Shown: one piece after another, positions 1 to 6,717 of the stretch
Layout of the letters: each line of letters begins with the position of its first letter
How positions within the stretch are numbered: the stretch's first letter is position 1
Origin: JAABUE01 sp037440925
Lineage (GTDB): Bacteria; Chloroflexota; Anaerolineae; Anaerolineales; Villigracilaceae
Assembly (NCBI GenBank): GCA_037440925.1
Contig: JBBITF010000015.1
Coordinates: forward strand, 1-64,000
Length of the DNA: 64,000 bases
Reading direction: 5' to 3'
Translations under genes and position numbers: made by a program
Notes under the pieces: model-generated
Told to the model about the DNA's origin: nothing
Seen by the model: only the letters and a program-made list of their open reading frames with translations
The model's database searches: none

Positions 1-155
1 AGCGGTGTCCAAGCCGCCATTTTTTGCTCGTGCGGATTGCCAAATCCGCACATGCGTCCCTTGTGGGCAATCACCAAAATGCCGGCGACTGAATCCAAAA
101 TTCGCCTGACAGATGGTTTGACAACCTTTGCGCGCGCACCGCTTATCTGAAAACC
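1..155. other. Left edge, no assignable gene
   Basis: Plus frame 1 is open from the window edge to a TGA at 148-150, and a minus frame with an ATG at 53 is open toward the edge; both pieces are too short to recognise. A palindrome with arms GTGCGGATT (30-38) and AATCCGCAC (43-51) lies here. Its core resembles the TTGCCAAATCC word of the repeat family described at 218-389. Confidence 0.4.
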
Positions 156-183
156 TTGACAAATAGAACAATTGTTCTATAAT
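156..183 (+). promoter_or_regulatory. Sigma-70 promoter with embedded LexA (SOS) box
   Basis: A -35 TTGACA (156-161) and a -10 TATAAT (178-183) are separated by 16 bp. The spacer holds the perfect palindrome GAAC-AATT-GTTC (166-177), which fits the Gram-positive type LexA box GAACN4GTTC. The same architecture occurs in front of lexA in this window (59695-59723). The next gene downstream in the same direction starts at 412. Confidence 0.8.
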
Positions 184-217
184 ATCAACTGCATCCCTTT
201 TTCATAATAGCCGCTTG

Positions 218-389
218 GGTAACTATTCAGGCATCGCTGGCCTGGAAAGTACCCATAATGGGTATTGCCAAATCCAGGCCAAACTGGGCAAAATTACGTT
301 GTAAACGTTGGATTTGGCAATCCGACGGAGCAATAGGGCAATTTTCAAGTCTTCTCCGACAGGCTGTTAGGGCCTGCTGAATAGTTACC
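218..389. mobile_element. MITE-like element, family A, full copy (A1)
   Basis: This 172-bp element has 13-bp perfect terminal inverted repeats, GGTAACTATTCAG at 218-230 and its complement at 377-389. It is flanked by an exact 6-bp direct repeat, CGCTTG (212-217 and 390-395), as expected of a target-site duplication. It has no coding capacity. Inside it, TTGCCAAATCC and GGATTTGGCAA form a further inverted pair. Truncated relatives lie at 4306-4406 and 42902-43020. It sits between the LexA-type promoter and the start of the gene at 412. Confidence 0.8.
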
Positions 390-411
390 CGCTTGGATAA
401 ATGAGGTTGCC

Positions 412-1116
412 ATGGAGCATACTTTTCCTTTCCAACTTCTCCCTCTATTACGAAGCGCTGCAAACCGGCGCGGCGCAGTGTTTGGCAGCATCCTGATTGG
501 CGCATTATTGGCCTTTGAGGTCTTCAATTATTCGACCACCGATTTTGCGCTGCGCGATGTCCTCGGAGATTTACGCTTTGCCGGCTTACGCTGGGCGACT
601 ATTCTCTCGATTGCCTTTTGCGGAATTGACTTTGCCGGTATTGCGCGTCTATTTACGCCCGAAAAAGGACGCAGCAAGCCAGCCGAAGTGTGGTACTTGT
701 TTGGGGCCTGGCTGCTGGCGGCAGCCATGAACGCTATACTGACCTGGTGGGGCGTGTCGGTAGCCATCGTCAATCATACGCCAACAGGCAGCATTTTGAT
801 TGGACAAGCCTCCATGACAAAAGTGGTGCCTGTATTCGTGGCTGTGATGGTGTGGTTGATTCGCGTGCTTATCATTGGCACATTTTCGATTGCAGGCGAA
901 AACCTATTCAGCCTGGCAGAGCAACAGCCTCTCGGCCGTCACAGCAACGCCCCCTCGCCAGAAGCAAAGCGCCCAGTCACCCCCGCTTATATTCGGCCGA
1001 CGCCCAAACCGCTGACTGCCACCCCCAATAGCCGACCTGCGCGCACCGAGCCCACCTATCATCCAATTGGCATGAGCGCCAGATCAGAAGCCCAGCGAGG
1101 AATGCGGGAAGGATGA
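412..1116 (+). CDS. Predicted four-helix membrane protein, SOS-controlled, unknown function
   Basis: The protein has 234 residues and I do not recognise its family. By eye there are four membrane segments, around residues 22-40, 60-78, 92-115 and 138-160. A hydrophilic, Pro/Arg-rich C-terminal tail of about 70 residues (from about 165) follows and is probably cytoplasmic and disordered. GAGG seven bases before the ATG supports the start. The only promoter in view upstream is the LexA-type one at 156-183, so the gene is likely induced by DNA damage; a 172-bp MITE-like insertion lies within the resulting leader. It faces the cobalt/nickel transporter operon tail-to-tail. LexA control of a small membrane protein would fit a cell-division inhibitor or a mobile-element gene, but nothing in the sequence decides this. 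Confidence 0.75.
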   Translation: MEHTFPFQLLPLLRSAANRRGAVFGSILIGALLAFEVFNYSTTDFALRDVLGDLRFAGLRWATILSIAFCGIDFAGIARLFTPEKGRSKPAEVWYLFGAWLLAAAMNAILTWWGVSVAIVNHTPTGSILIGQASMTKVVPVFVAVMVWLIRVLIIGTFSIAGENLFSLAEQQPLGRHSNAPSPEAKRPVTPAYIRPTPKPLTATPNSRPARTEPTYHPIGMSARSEAQRGMREG

Positions 1117-1154
1117 TACCGTATTGTTTGTCAGAGTCACAAAATCACTCCCCG

Positions 1155-1919
1155 CTAGGGTTTCTCCAAACCATGCGCTTCGAGCAAAGCCTGGTCGTTC
1201 AGCAGCACAGAAGTCAAGCCATCGGCGACGATTCTCCCCTCGTCCATGATAATCATGCGCGGGAACAATTCCCGCACCATCGCCAGATCATGCGTCGAGA
1301 CTAACATAGTAATGGGCAAATGGCGTAAAAGATGAATCAGGCTGCGCCGCGCACGAGGGTCCAAGCCGGCCGAAGGCTCATCTAGCGCCAAGATTTGCGG
1401 GTGCATGGACAAAACGGTTGCAATGGCAATACGCTTCTTCTCTCCCATGCTCAAATGATGAGACAACCTATCTTTGTAAGCCGTCATGCGCACCATTTCC
1501 AATGCCCGCTCTACGCGGGCATACACTTCTTCTTCAGGCAACCCCATGTGCAGCGGTCCAAAAGCCACGTCCTCGAACACCGTTGGCGAAAAGAGTTGGT
1601 CATCAGGGTTCTGGAACACGAGTCCCACCATAGCGCGGATGGCAGGCAAATTCTCCGGCGTGATACGCAGACCGGCAATGCGCACCTCGCCTTGCCCCGT
1701 CAAAATACCGTTCAGATGTAGCATCAAGGTACTTTTCCCGGCGCCATTTGGCCCCACCAACGCCGCCTTATCACCCGCACACATTTTGAGCGAAACGCCT
1801 CGCAGCGCTTGACGACCATCGGGATAACAAAAATACAAGTTCTCAACTGAGAGGAGATCGCTTTCACAGCCGCCCAACGGCGGCATTTGCAGAGAAGTGG
1901 TTTTGTGGACAACCGGCAT
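1155..1919 (-). CDS. cbiO: ECF transporter ATPase, CbiO/NikO type
   Basis: This is the ATP-binding subunit of a group I energy-coupling-factor transporter that powers nickel or cobalt uptake. Visible motifs are Walker A (GPNGAGKST), Q-loop (FQNPDDQLF), signature LSMGEKKR, Walker B (ILALDEPSAGLD) and the H-loop in STHD. The FQNPDDQ form is typical of CbiO/EcfA. I chose the ATG at 1919 because it overlaps the cbiQ stop as TAATG; the frame stays open further upstream, but that part lies inside cbiQ. The length of 254 residues is slightly short for the family. It is the last gene of the fur-cbiMN-cbiQ-cbiO block and is translationally coupled to cbiQ. Confidence 0.93.
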   Translation of the reverse strand: MPVVHKTTSLQMPPLGGCESDLLSVENLYFCYPDGRQALRGVSLKMCAGDKAALVGPNGAGKSTLMLHLNGILTGQGEVRIAGLRITPENLPAIRAMVGLVFQNPDDQLFSPTVFEDVAFGPLHMGLPEEEVYARVERALEMVRMTAYKDRLSHHLSMGEKKRIAIATVLSMHPQILALDEPSAGLDPRARRSLIHLLRHLPITMLVSTHDLAMVRELFPRMIIMDEGRIVADGLTSVLLNDQALLEAHGLEKP

Positions 1920-2710
1920 TACAACCGTCCAAACAATTGCAAAAATAGAATGAGGGCTGACGAAAAGGCTGCAAACTGCCAATCGCTCGATTTCATTACG
2001 TGCGGATGAAGGGTGCGCAATTGACCGGCATAACCGCGCGCCAGCATGGCATGGTAAATGCGGTCGCTGCGCTCATAACTGCGCAAGAAGAGTTGACCGG
2101 CCATGTTGCCTGCTATCCGTGCCCGCCACACCACGTTTCTGCCGGACCTGAGGCCTGCTACCGCTGCACTGCGCGCTTCTCGCGCCCGCAGCAGACGCAT
2201 CACCTCGTCGGTCAACACAAACAAATAGCGATACAAGAACGACACGATGGCGGTCAATACCGCCGGAACGCGCAAATGCTCGAAAGCGTGAATCATATCA
2301 GGAAAGCGCGTAACAGCCACCAGCAAAATCGGGGCTTGCACCGACAGCCACGAGCGCAGCAAAATGCTGCCAAATTTGACCAGACCGTAATCGGTAGGGG
2401 TGAGCGTGAGCGGCCCTATGGTCCAATCGGTCAGCGGCTTTCCATGCGGGGAAAAAACCGCCGAGACGGCCGCCAATGCAAACGGCAGGGCAATGAACGA
2501 ACGTTTGAAAGTAAAATCCACACCCAAACTGGATAATTGATTGGCCCACAGCAGCAAAATCCATGATAGTCCAAAAGCCGCCCAAGCGCCATCGGGCAAT
2601 AGAGCATTAGACAGGATGAACAAGAGAGACACGATCACTTTGACGCGTGGATCGAGGCGATGTAAACGGCTCTCGGCTTCGTGAAAGCGGTCAAAAATAT
2701 CAGCATGCAT
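1919..2710 (-). CDS. cbiQ: ECF transporter transmembrane coupling protein CbiQ/NikQ
   Basis: CbiQ is the integral membrane T component that links the CbiO ATPase to the metal-binding CbiM protein. The N-terminal pattern FHEAESRLHRLDPRVKV is the CbiQ family signature. About five to six membrane segments follow, and the cytoplasmic coupling helices carry the AREARS and LARGYAG motifs (Ala-Arg-Gly box). The ATG at 2710 fits the family N-terminus; a GTG at 2740 or ATG at 2737 would add about ten residues but lie inside a strong palindrome (2734-2762). The gene is separated from cbiM by about 160 bp, so it may have its own promoter or operator there. Confidence 0.92.
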   Translation of the reverse strand: MHADIFDRFHEAESRLHRLDPRVKVIVSLLFILSNALLPDGAWAAFGLSWILLLWANQLSSLGVDFTFKRSFIALPFALAAVSAVFSPHGKPLTDWTIGPLTLTPTDYGLVKFGSILLRSWLSVQAPILLVAVTRFPDMIHAFEHLRVPAVLTAIVSFLYRYLFVLTDEVMRLLRAREARSAAVAGLRSGRNVVWRARIAGNMAGQLFLRSYERSDRIYHAMLARGYAGQLRTLHPHVMKSSDWQFAAFSSALILFLQLFGRL

Positions 2711-2733
2711 TCCACTGTCCAGACAACAAATGC

Positions 2734-2762
2734 GCATCACGTATTACTTTCATACGTGATGC
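2734..2762. promoter_or_regulatory. Palindrome upstream of cbiQ, possible metal-regulator operator
   Basis: Arms GCATCACGTAT (2734-2744) and ATACGTGATGC (2752-2762) are perfectly complementary over 11 bp with a 7-bp spacer. It lies just before the cbiQ start in the only sizeable gap of the transporter operon. The inner GTAT...ATAC loosely recalls NikR sites, but the spacing differs from the E. coli site. It could instead be an mRNA hairpin; no T-run follows on either strand. Confidence 0.5.
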
Positions 2763-2869
2763 AGCGTCTTCTCAAAAAGAGAGGCAGGAAAGCGCGCTCA
2801 CACGCCTCCCCCCTCCTTTATCGAAAGAATACGAGATACGTACTTTTTAGCACAATCTCGAATGGGTTG

Positions 2870-3808
2870 TCAAGCGTTTTTCCTGCGCAGACTTTGACCA
2901 ATGACAACCGCCAACCCCAACACTACCAACGCGCCAACTGCGCCCGCTACAATGGTCGAAAGCGCTGTTTCTCCCAAGAAGGGAATGGTGTAATCTGGCA
3001 AAATCTCATACGGCGCAGACTGCCCCATTTCAAGAAAGCCCATATCCTCGGCCACGCGTTCTAACCCATCGGGAAAAGCCGAAGCAAGCGGCGAAAGCAA
3101 TACCGCCAGCAAGGAAATGCCAACACCCGCATACACCCAGCCGCTGCCGCCTTTAGATGCAGTCGCTTCTTCGCTCAACAAGTCGGGGCGTGTCTGTTCG
3201 ATGAAAGCCAGCGCTGCTACGGTAATGACCGCCTCGCCAATGCCAATCAGCACATGCACCCCCAACATAGCCGGAACAACGATTTCAAAACGGGAGGTGC
3301 CGCTCAACCATAACTGCAAAGAGACCAGCAGAGAAGCGATTACGGTCGAAAGCCAAGCCGCCAGGCCGGCCACAGCCAGGCGTGTGCCTTTGCTGCGCCC
3401 CATCACGCTGCGATACAAACCATAGCCGATGATGGCGGTCAGCAAACCCATATTGAAGATGTTGGCGCCCATCACCAACAAGCCGCCATCCTGGAAGAGC
3501 AATCCTTGTACGGCAACGACAGCGGTCATAACGAGAATGCCGGGCCAAGGCCCTAACACAATGGACGCAAGCGCGCCGCCCAAAAAGTGGCCCGATGTGC
3601 CGCCCGCCACAGGGAAGTTGAGCATTTGCGCGGCAAAGATAAAGGCCGCCATCACGCCCATCAGCGGCACCTGTTTCTCGCCAAGCGATTGATTGGTTTT
3701 GGAAATGGCGATCGCCACAGTGATGATGGTAATGCCCCAAAACAGCAGAGACATGACCAGGCTGAGAAAACCATCGGGAATGTGCATGGGAGCGGGAGAA
3801 TACAACAT
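2870..3808 (-). CDS. cbiM: Nickel/cobalt ECF substrate-binding protein CbiM fused to an N-like domain
   Basis: This is the substrate-specific membrane component of a Ni2+/Co2+ ECF transporter. It carries the hallmark MHIPDGFLS, the metal-site histidine in GGTSGHFLGG and the GVHVLIGIGEA helix. After residue about 225 come a PDG-containing extracellular segment and a final membrane helix, which is the CbiN/NikN part fused to the same chain (NikMN layout). In the family the metal is bound by the N-terminal Met-His, but here the AGGAGG ribosome binding site points to an ATG at 3808, seven codons before MHIPDGF (second ATG at 3787). Seven residues would then have to be removed. Proximity to CODH/ACS genes favours nickel over cobalt, though both metals are needed by that pathway. 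Confidence 0.9.
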   Translation of the reverse strand: MLYSPAPMHIPDGFLSLVMSLLFWGITIITVAIAISKTNQSLGEKQVPLMGVMAAFIFAAQMLNFPVAGGTSGHFLGGALASIVLGPWPGILVMTAVVAVQGLLFQDGGLLVMGANIFNMGLLTAIIGYGLYRSVMGRSKGTRLAVAGLAAWLSTVIASLLVSLQLWLSGTSRFEIVVPAMLGVHVLIGIGEAVITVAALAFIEQTRPDLLSEEATASKGGSGWVYAGVGISLLAVLLSPLASAFPDGLERVAEDMGFLEMGQSAPYEILPDYTIPFLGETALSTIVAGAVGALVVLGLAVVIGQSLRRKNA

Positions 3809-3810
3809 GA

Positions 3811-4245
3811 TTAGCCTCCTGAATGAAATTTTTGGCACTCCGGGCATAGCCCGAAGAACGTCACATGGCTATCAATGAAACGGAATCCACTGTTGGCTTC
3901 CAATTCGGTGTAGAGTTTTGCCAACAGATCATGCTCGATTTGCACTTCTGCGCCGCATTTGCGGCAAATCAAGTGGTGATGATTTTGTTTGGCAATTTCA
4001 TACACCAGATGACCACTGCCGATATGAGCAGAATTTACCAATCCATTTTCGGCCAGAAATTCGAGCGTGCGATAAACAGTCGGCTCGGTCAAGCCGGGCA
4101 GGTCGCTTTTGGCGTGTTGATACACTTCAGACGGCGAAAGATGACTGGCAGAATGGTGAAGTACATGCAAAATAGCCAGGCGCTGGGGCGTCATGCGAAA
4201 GCCGCGCGCGCGCAATTGGGGGGCATATTGGCTACCACAAGTCAT
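3811..4245 (-). CDS. Fur-family metal-responsive transcriptional regulator
   Basis: The 144-residue protein is a winged-helix DNA-binding repressor of the Fur/Zur/Nur family. It shows the recognition-helix region LTEPTVYRTLEFLAENGLV, the metal-site run HHHLICRKC and the second structural-zinc pair CPEC. Its stop lies two bases before the cbiM start, and the cbiM ribosome binding site is inside its last codons, so regulator and transporter are co-transcribed. That makes a nickel or cobalt sensor (Nur-like) more likely than Zur, but the specificity is inferred from context only. The start is uncertain: ATG 4245 fits the family, ATG 4269 adds eight residues, and any longer version would run into repeat DNA. 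Its likely operator at 4570-4591 is unusually distant because two repeat elements intervene. Confidence 0.88.
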   Translation of the reverse strand: MTCGSQYAPQLRARGFRMTPQRLAILHVLHHSASHLSPSEVYQHAKSDLPGLTEPTVYRTLEFLAENGLVNSAHIGSGHLVYEIAKQNHHHLICRKCGAEVQIEHDLLAKLYTELEANSGFRFIDSHVTFFGLCPECQKFHSGG

Positions 4246-4305
4246 ACCTACAAATTCATCTCCTATCATCCATAGCGCATCGGAGAGAAGAAAAAATGAC
4301 TGCGC

Positions 4306-4406
4306 TGCTGGCCTGGAAAGTACCCAGAATGGGTATTGCCAAATCCGGGCCGAGATGGGCAAAATAACGTTGTAAACCGTTGAATTTGGCAATCCAACGG
4401 AGCAAT
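4306..4406. repeat. Family A repeat, truncated copy (A2)
   Basis: It matches the inner part of the element at 218-389 (shared words GGCCTGGAAAGTACCC, GGGTATTGCCAAATCC and TTTGGCAATCC). Both terminal inverted repeats are missing. It abuts the family B element that starts at 4410. Confidence 0.8.
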
Positions 4407-4409
4407 AAA

Positions 4410-4568
4410 GACCCCACTGCAAAAAGGTATTTGTACCGCAGAGCGCGCAGAGAACGCTGAGATTTTTTACCGATTCCGCAAAGAAAAGGCGCTCTTGATG
4501 CGGGTTTTGCAAATTTTCAATCCTGCGCGCTCCGCGCTCTCGGCAGTAATGGTTTTTGCAGCATAGTC
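4410..4568. mobile_element. MITE-like element, family B, copy B1
   Basis: This 159-bp element is nearly identical along its length to the one at 22827-22986. Its ends are GACCCCACTGCAAAAA and an imperfect complement ending in AGTC. No clear target duplication is seen here, and the inverted similarity runs a few bases past both ends (CAATAAAG and CTTATTG). It has no coding capacity. Confidence 0.75.
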
Positions 4569-4569
4569 C

Positions 4570-4591
4570 TTATTGCAATTTTTTACAATAA
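4570..4591. promoter_or_regulatory. Candidate Fur-family operator
   Basis: Arms TTATTGCAA and TTACAATAA form a dyad with a 4-bp spacer and one mismatch. It lies just downstream, on the minus strand, of a TATAAT box at 4603-4608. The AT-rich dyad shape is typical of Fur-superfamily sites. It precedes the regulator gene, now separated from its start by about 325 bp of repeat DNA. Confidence 0.45.
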
Positions 4592-4715
4592 CATCTTATT
4601 ATATTATAACGCAAAATCGGGAAAACTGCATCATTTTAAAAAACATCTCAAAGGTGCGATTGTGTAAAACAAGCCCGAAGACATGCCCTGCATACCCTTT
4701 TCGAGAAGATGTTTT

Positions 4716-4744
4716 TTGTGCAATTTGAAAAATGCGTCTATAAT
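4716..4744 (+). promoter_or_regulatory. dnaG-rpoD promoter
   Basis: A -35 TTGTGC (4716-4721), 17-bp spacer and perfect -10 TATAAT (4739-4744) lie 41 bp before the dnaG start. Confidence 0.65.
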
Positions 4745-4785
4745 TCAATTGAGGCTGTATGTAATTCGAGCGAACGCCGATTTCT

Positions 4786-6711
4786 ATGTCCGAAATTGAT
4801 GAGATCAAATCCCGAATTGATATCGTAGACCTTGTCTCTGAGGCTGGCGTGAAACTGCGCAAAGCCGGGCGCAACTATACCGGCTTTTGTCCATTCCATG
4901 ACAACAAGCGCACGCCGGCCTTTGTGGTCTGGCCCGAGACCGGCACCTGGCGCTGCTTTGGGGCTTGCAACGAGGGCGGCGACATTTTCAAGTTCATCAT
5001 GAAGAAAGAAGGCATCGAGTTCAGGGAGGCGTTGCAAAAACTGGCGGCGCGCGCCGGGGTACAGTTGACCTCTTTCCAACGCGAGACCCCCGAACAAAGA
5101 GAGATTTATCAACGTCTACGCGAATTACTTGAAGAGGCGGCGCTGTTCTATCGCGGCCACTTGCTGGCCAATGCAAATGTTTTGACCTACTTGCGCGAAA
5201 AGCGTAGACTCACGGACGCAACCATCGAGGCCTTTGGGCTGGGTTACGCCCCTAACATGTGGGATGCAGCCCTGCGGCATTTCACTCAGCGCGGTTATTC
5301 GGAACAAGACTTAATTGACGCCGGATTACTAACGGTGCGCGAGGAGAGCGGAACACAGCGTACGAGCGGCGTTTATGACCGCTTCCGTCATCGCATCATG
5401 ATTCCCATCCGCGACGAGCAGGGACGCATGGCCGGCTTTGGCGCGCGCATCGTAGACCCCCAAGATATCCCCAAGTTTTTGAACTCGCCTGAAACGCCGA
5501 TCTTTGCCAAAGGACGCCTGCTCTACGGGCTAGACCGCGCCCGCAAGCCTATCCGCGCAGCAGACCAAGCAGTCATTGTAGAGGGCTATCTGGACGTGAT
5601 TGCCCTGCACCAAGCCGGCTACGAGAATGTCGTTTCTCCTATGGGTACGGCGTTGACAGAAGAGCAACTGCGTTTGCTCAAACGTTTTACGCGCAAGATT
5701 GTTTTGGCGCTCGACCCAGACGCCGCCGGCCAAAAAGCCGTGTTGCGCGGATTAGAGGCCGCACGTCAAGCCATGGACCACGAGGGGGAATTGCGCTTCG
5801 ACGCGCGCGGACTGCTGCGCAACGAGGCGCGCTTGCAAGCCGACCTGCGGGTGGCTTCTATGCCCGACAACCTCGACCCAGATGAAATTGTTGCCCGCGA
5901 CATCGCTGAATGGGCGCGATTAATCGAAAACGCCAAACCCATCGTTACCCACGTTATGGAAACGCTGGCAGCCGGGCAAAACTTACAAGATCCAAAAGTC
6001 AAAACGAGCATTGCGGCGCAGGTCACGCCGCTGATCGAAGACCTGCCCAACCCAATCGAACGGGACACCTATCGGCAGCAGTTGGCGCGTTTCCTGAGGG
6101 TAGATGAAAGCGCGTTGTTAGGCAGACAGGCTCAGGGTCCAAAAAAGAGGCGGCCAAGGCCTCAACCGGCAGCCGCCCCCCAATCATCCAAACCGCCGGC
6201 GGCAATTCCCTTTGTCGCCTCCCACAAGGCTGAAGCGTATTGCTTGGGGATATTGTTGCGCAAGCCAGAATTGCTCTATCGGCTCGACCGTCAGTTGCAA
6301 GAGGCAAATCTACAACGACTCGTTCCCGAAGATTTCGGGTATACTGACCATCAAATCTTGCTGGGGCTCATCCGTCAATCCCTGGAACAGGACGCCCTAG
6401 ACCCGAATCAATATGTACTTGAGCGCTTACCTGAAACGCTGCAAGACCTGGCGCGTGAATTGGTGCAGCAAGTAGAACCTCTTGACCCGCTCGAAGAGCG
6501 CATTTTGGAGGAATTGCAGCGTAGTATCATCAAATTGCGCCGTATAGGGCTGAACGAGAGTCTGACCCAATTGCGGTTCATGCAGGAAGATGCGCAACAG
6601 CAAGGCGACTTAAAGGCAACTGCATACCAGCAAATGGTCTTGCAGCACACCCGCTTGCTGCGCAATCTCGACCAGGCTGGAAAAAGATTATCATTACGCC
6701 GAAACGAATGA
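4786..6711 (+). CDS. dnaG: DNA primase DnaG
   Basis: DnaG makes the RNA primers for replication at the fork, in contact with the replicative helicase. The CHC2 zinc finger is visible as C35-x2-H38 and C57-x3-C61. The Toprim core follows, with VEGYLDV near residue 265 and the acidic LALDPDAAG near 308. The C-terminal part after a Pro-rich linker (about 450-470) is the helicase-binding region. The length (641) is normal. It forms the classic macromolecular-synthesis pair with rpoD, 6 bp downstream. Confidence 0.97.
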   Translation: MSEIDEIKSRIDIVDLVSEAGVKLRKAGRNYTGFCPFHDNKRTPAFVVWPETGTWRCFGACNEGGDIFKFIMKKEGIEFREALQKLAARAGVQLTSFQRETPEQREIYQRLRELLEEAALFYRGHLLANANVLTYLREKRRLTDATIEAFGLGYAPNMWDAALRHFTQRGYSEQDLIDAGLLTVREESGTQRTSGVYDRFRHRIMIPIRDEQGRMAGFGARIVDPQDIPKFLNSPETPIFAKGRLLYGLDRARKPIRAADQAVIVEGYLDVIALHQAGYENVVSPMGTALTEEQLRLLKRFTRKIVLALDPDAAGQKAVLRGLEAARQAMDHEGELRFDARGLLRNEARLQADLRVASMPDNLDPDEIVARDIAEWARLIENAKPIVTHVMETLAAGQNLQDPKVKTSIAAQVTPLIEDLPNPIERDTYRQQLARFLRVDESALLGRQAQGPKKRRPRPQPAAAPQSSKPPAAIPFVASHKAEAYCLGILLRKPELLYRLDRQLQEANLQRLVPEDFGYTDHQILLGLIRQSLEQDALDPNQYVLERLPETLQDLARELVQQVEPLDPLEERILEELQRSIIKLRRIGLNESLTQLRFMQEDAQQQGDLKATAYQQMVLQHTRLLRNLDQAGKRLSLRRNE

Positions 6712-6717
6712 GTTAAG

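Larger units (their letters stand above)
4246..4785. other. Repeat-filled region between the Fur-family gene and dnaG
   Basis: This 540-bp non-coding stretch holds, from left to right, a truncated family A repeat (4306-4406), a family B MITE-like element (4410-4568), an AT-rich divergent promoter zone (4570-4660) and the dnaG promoter (4716-4744). I see no further gene in it. Confidence 0.7.

Noticed and set aside
4269..4512. N-terminal extension of the Fur-family protein up to 4512
   Set aside because: The extra codons are translations of repeat elements A2 and B1 and do not match Fur proteins.
4246..4785. Cobalamin or nickel riboswitch upstream of the transporter operon
   Set aside because: No B12-box or NiCo-type conserved core is visible; the space is filled by repeats.
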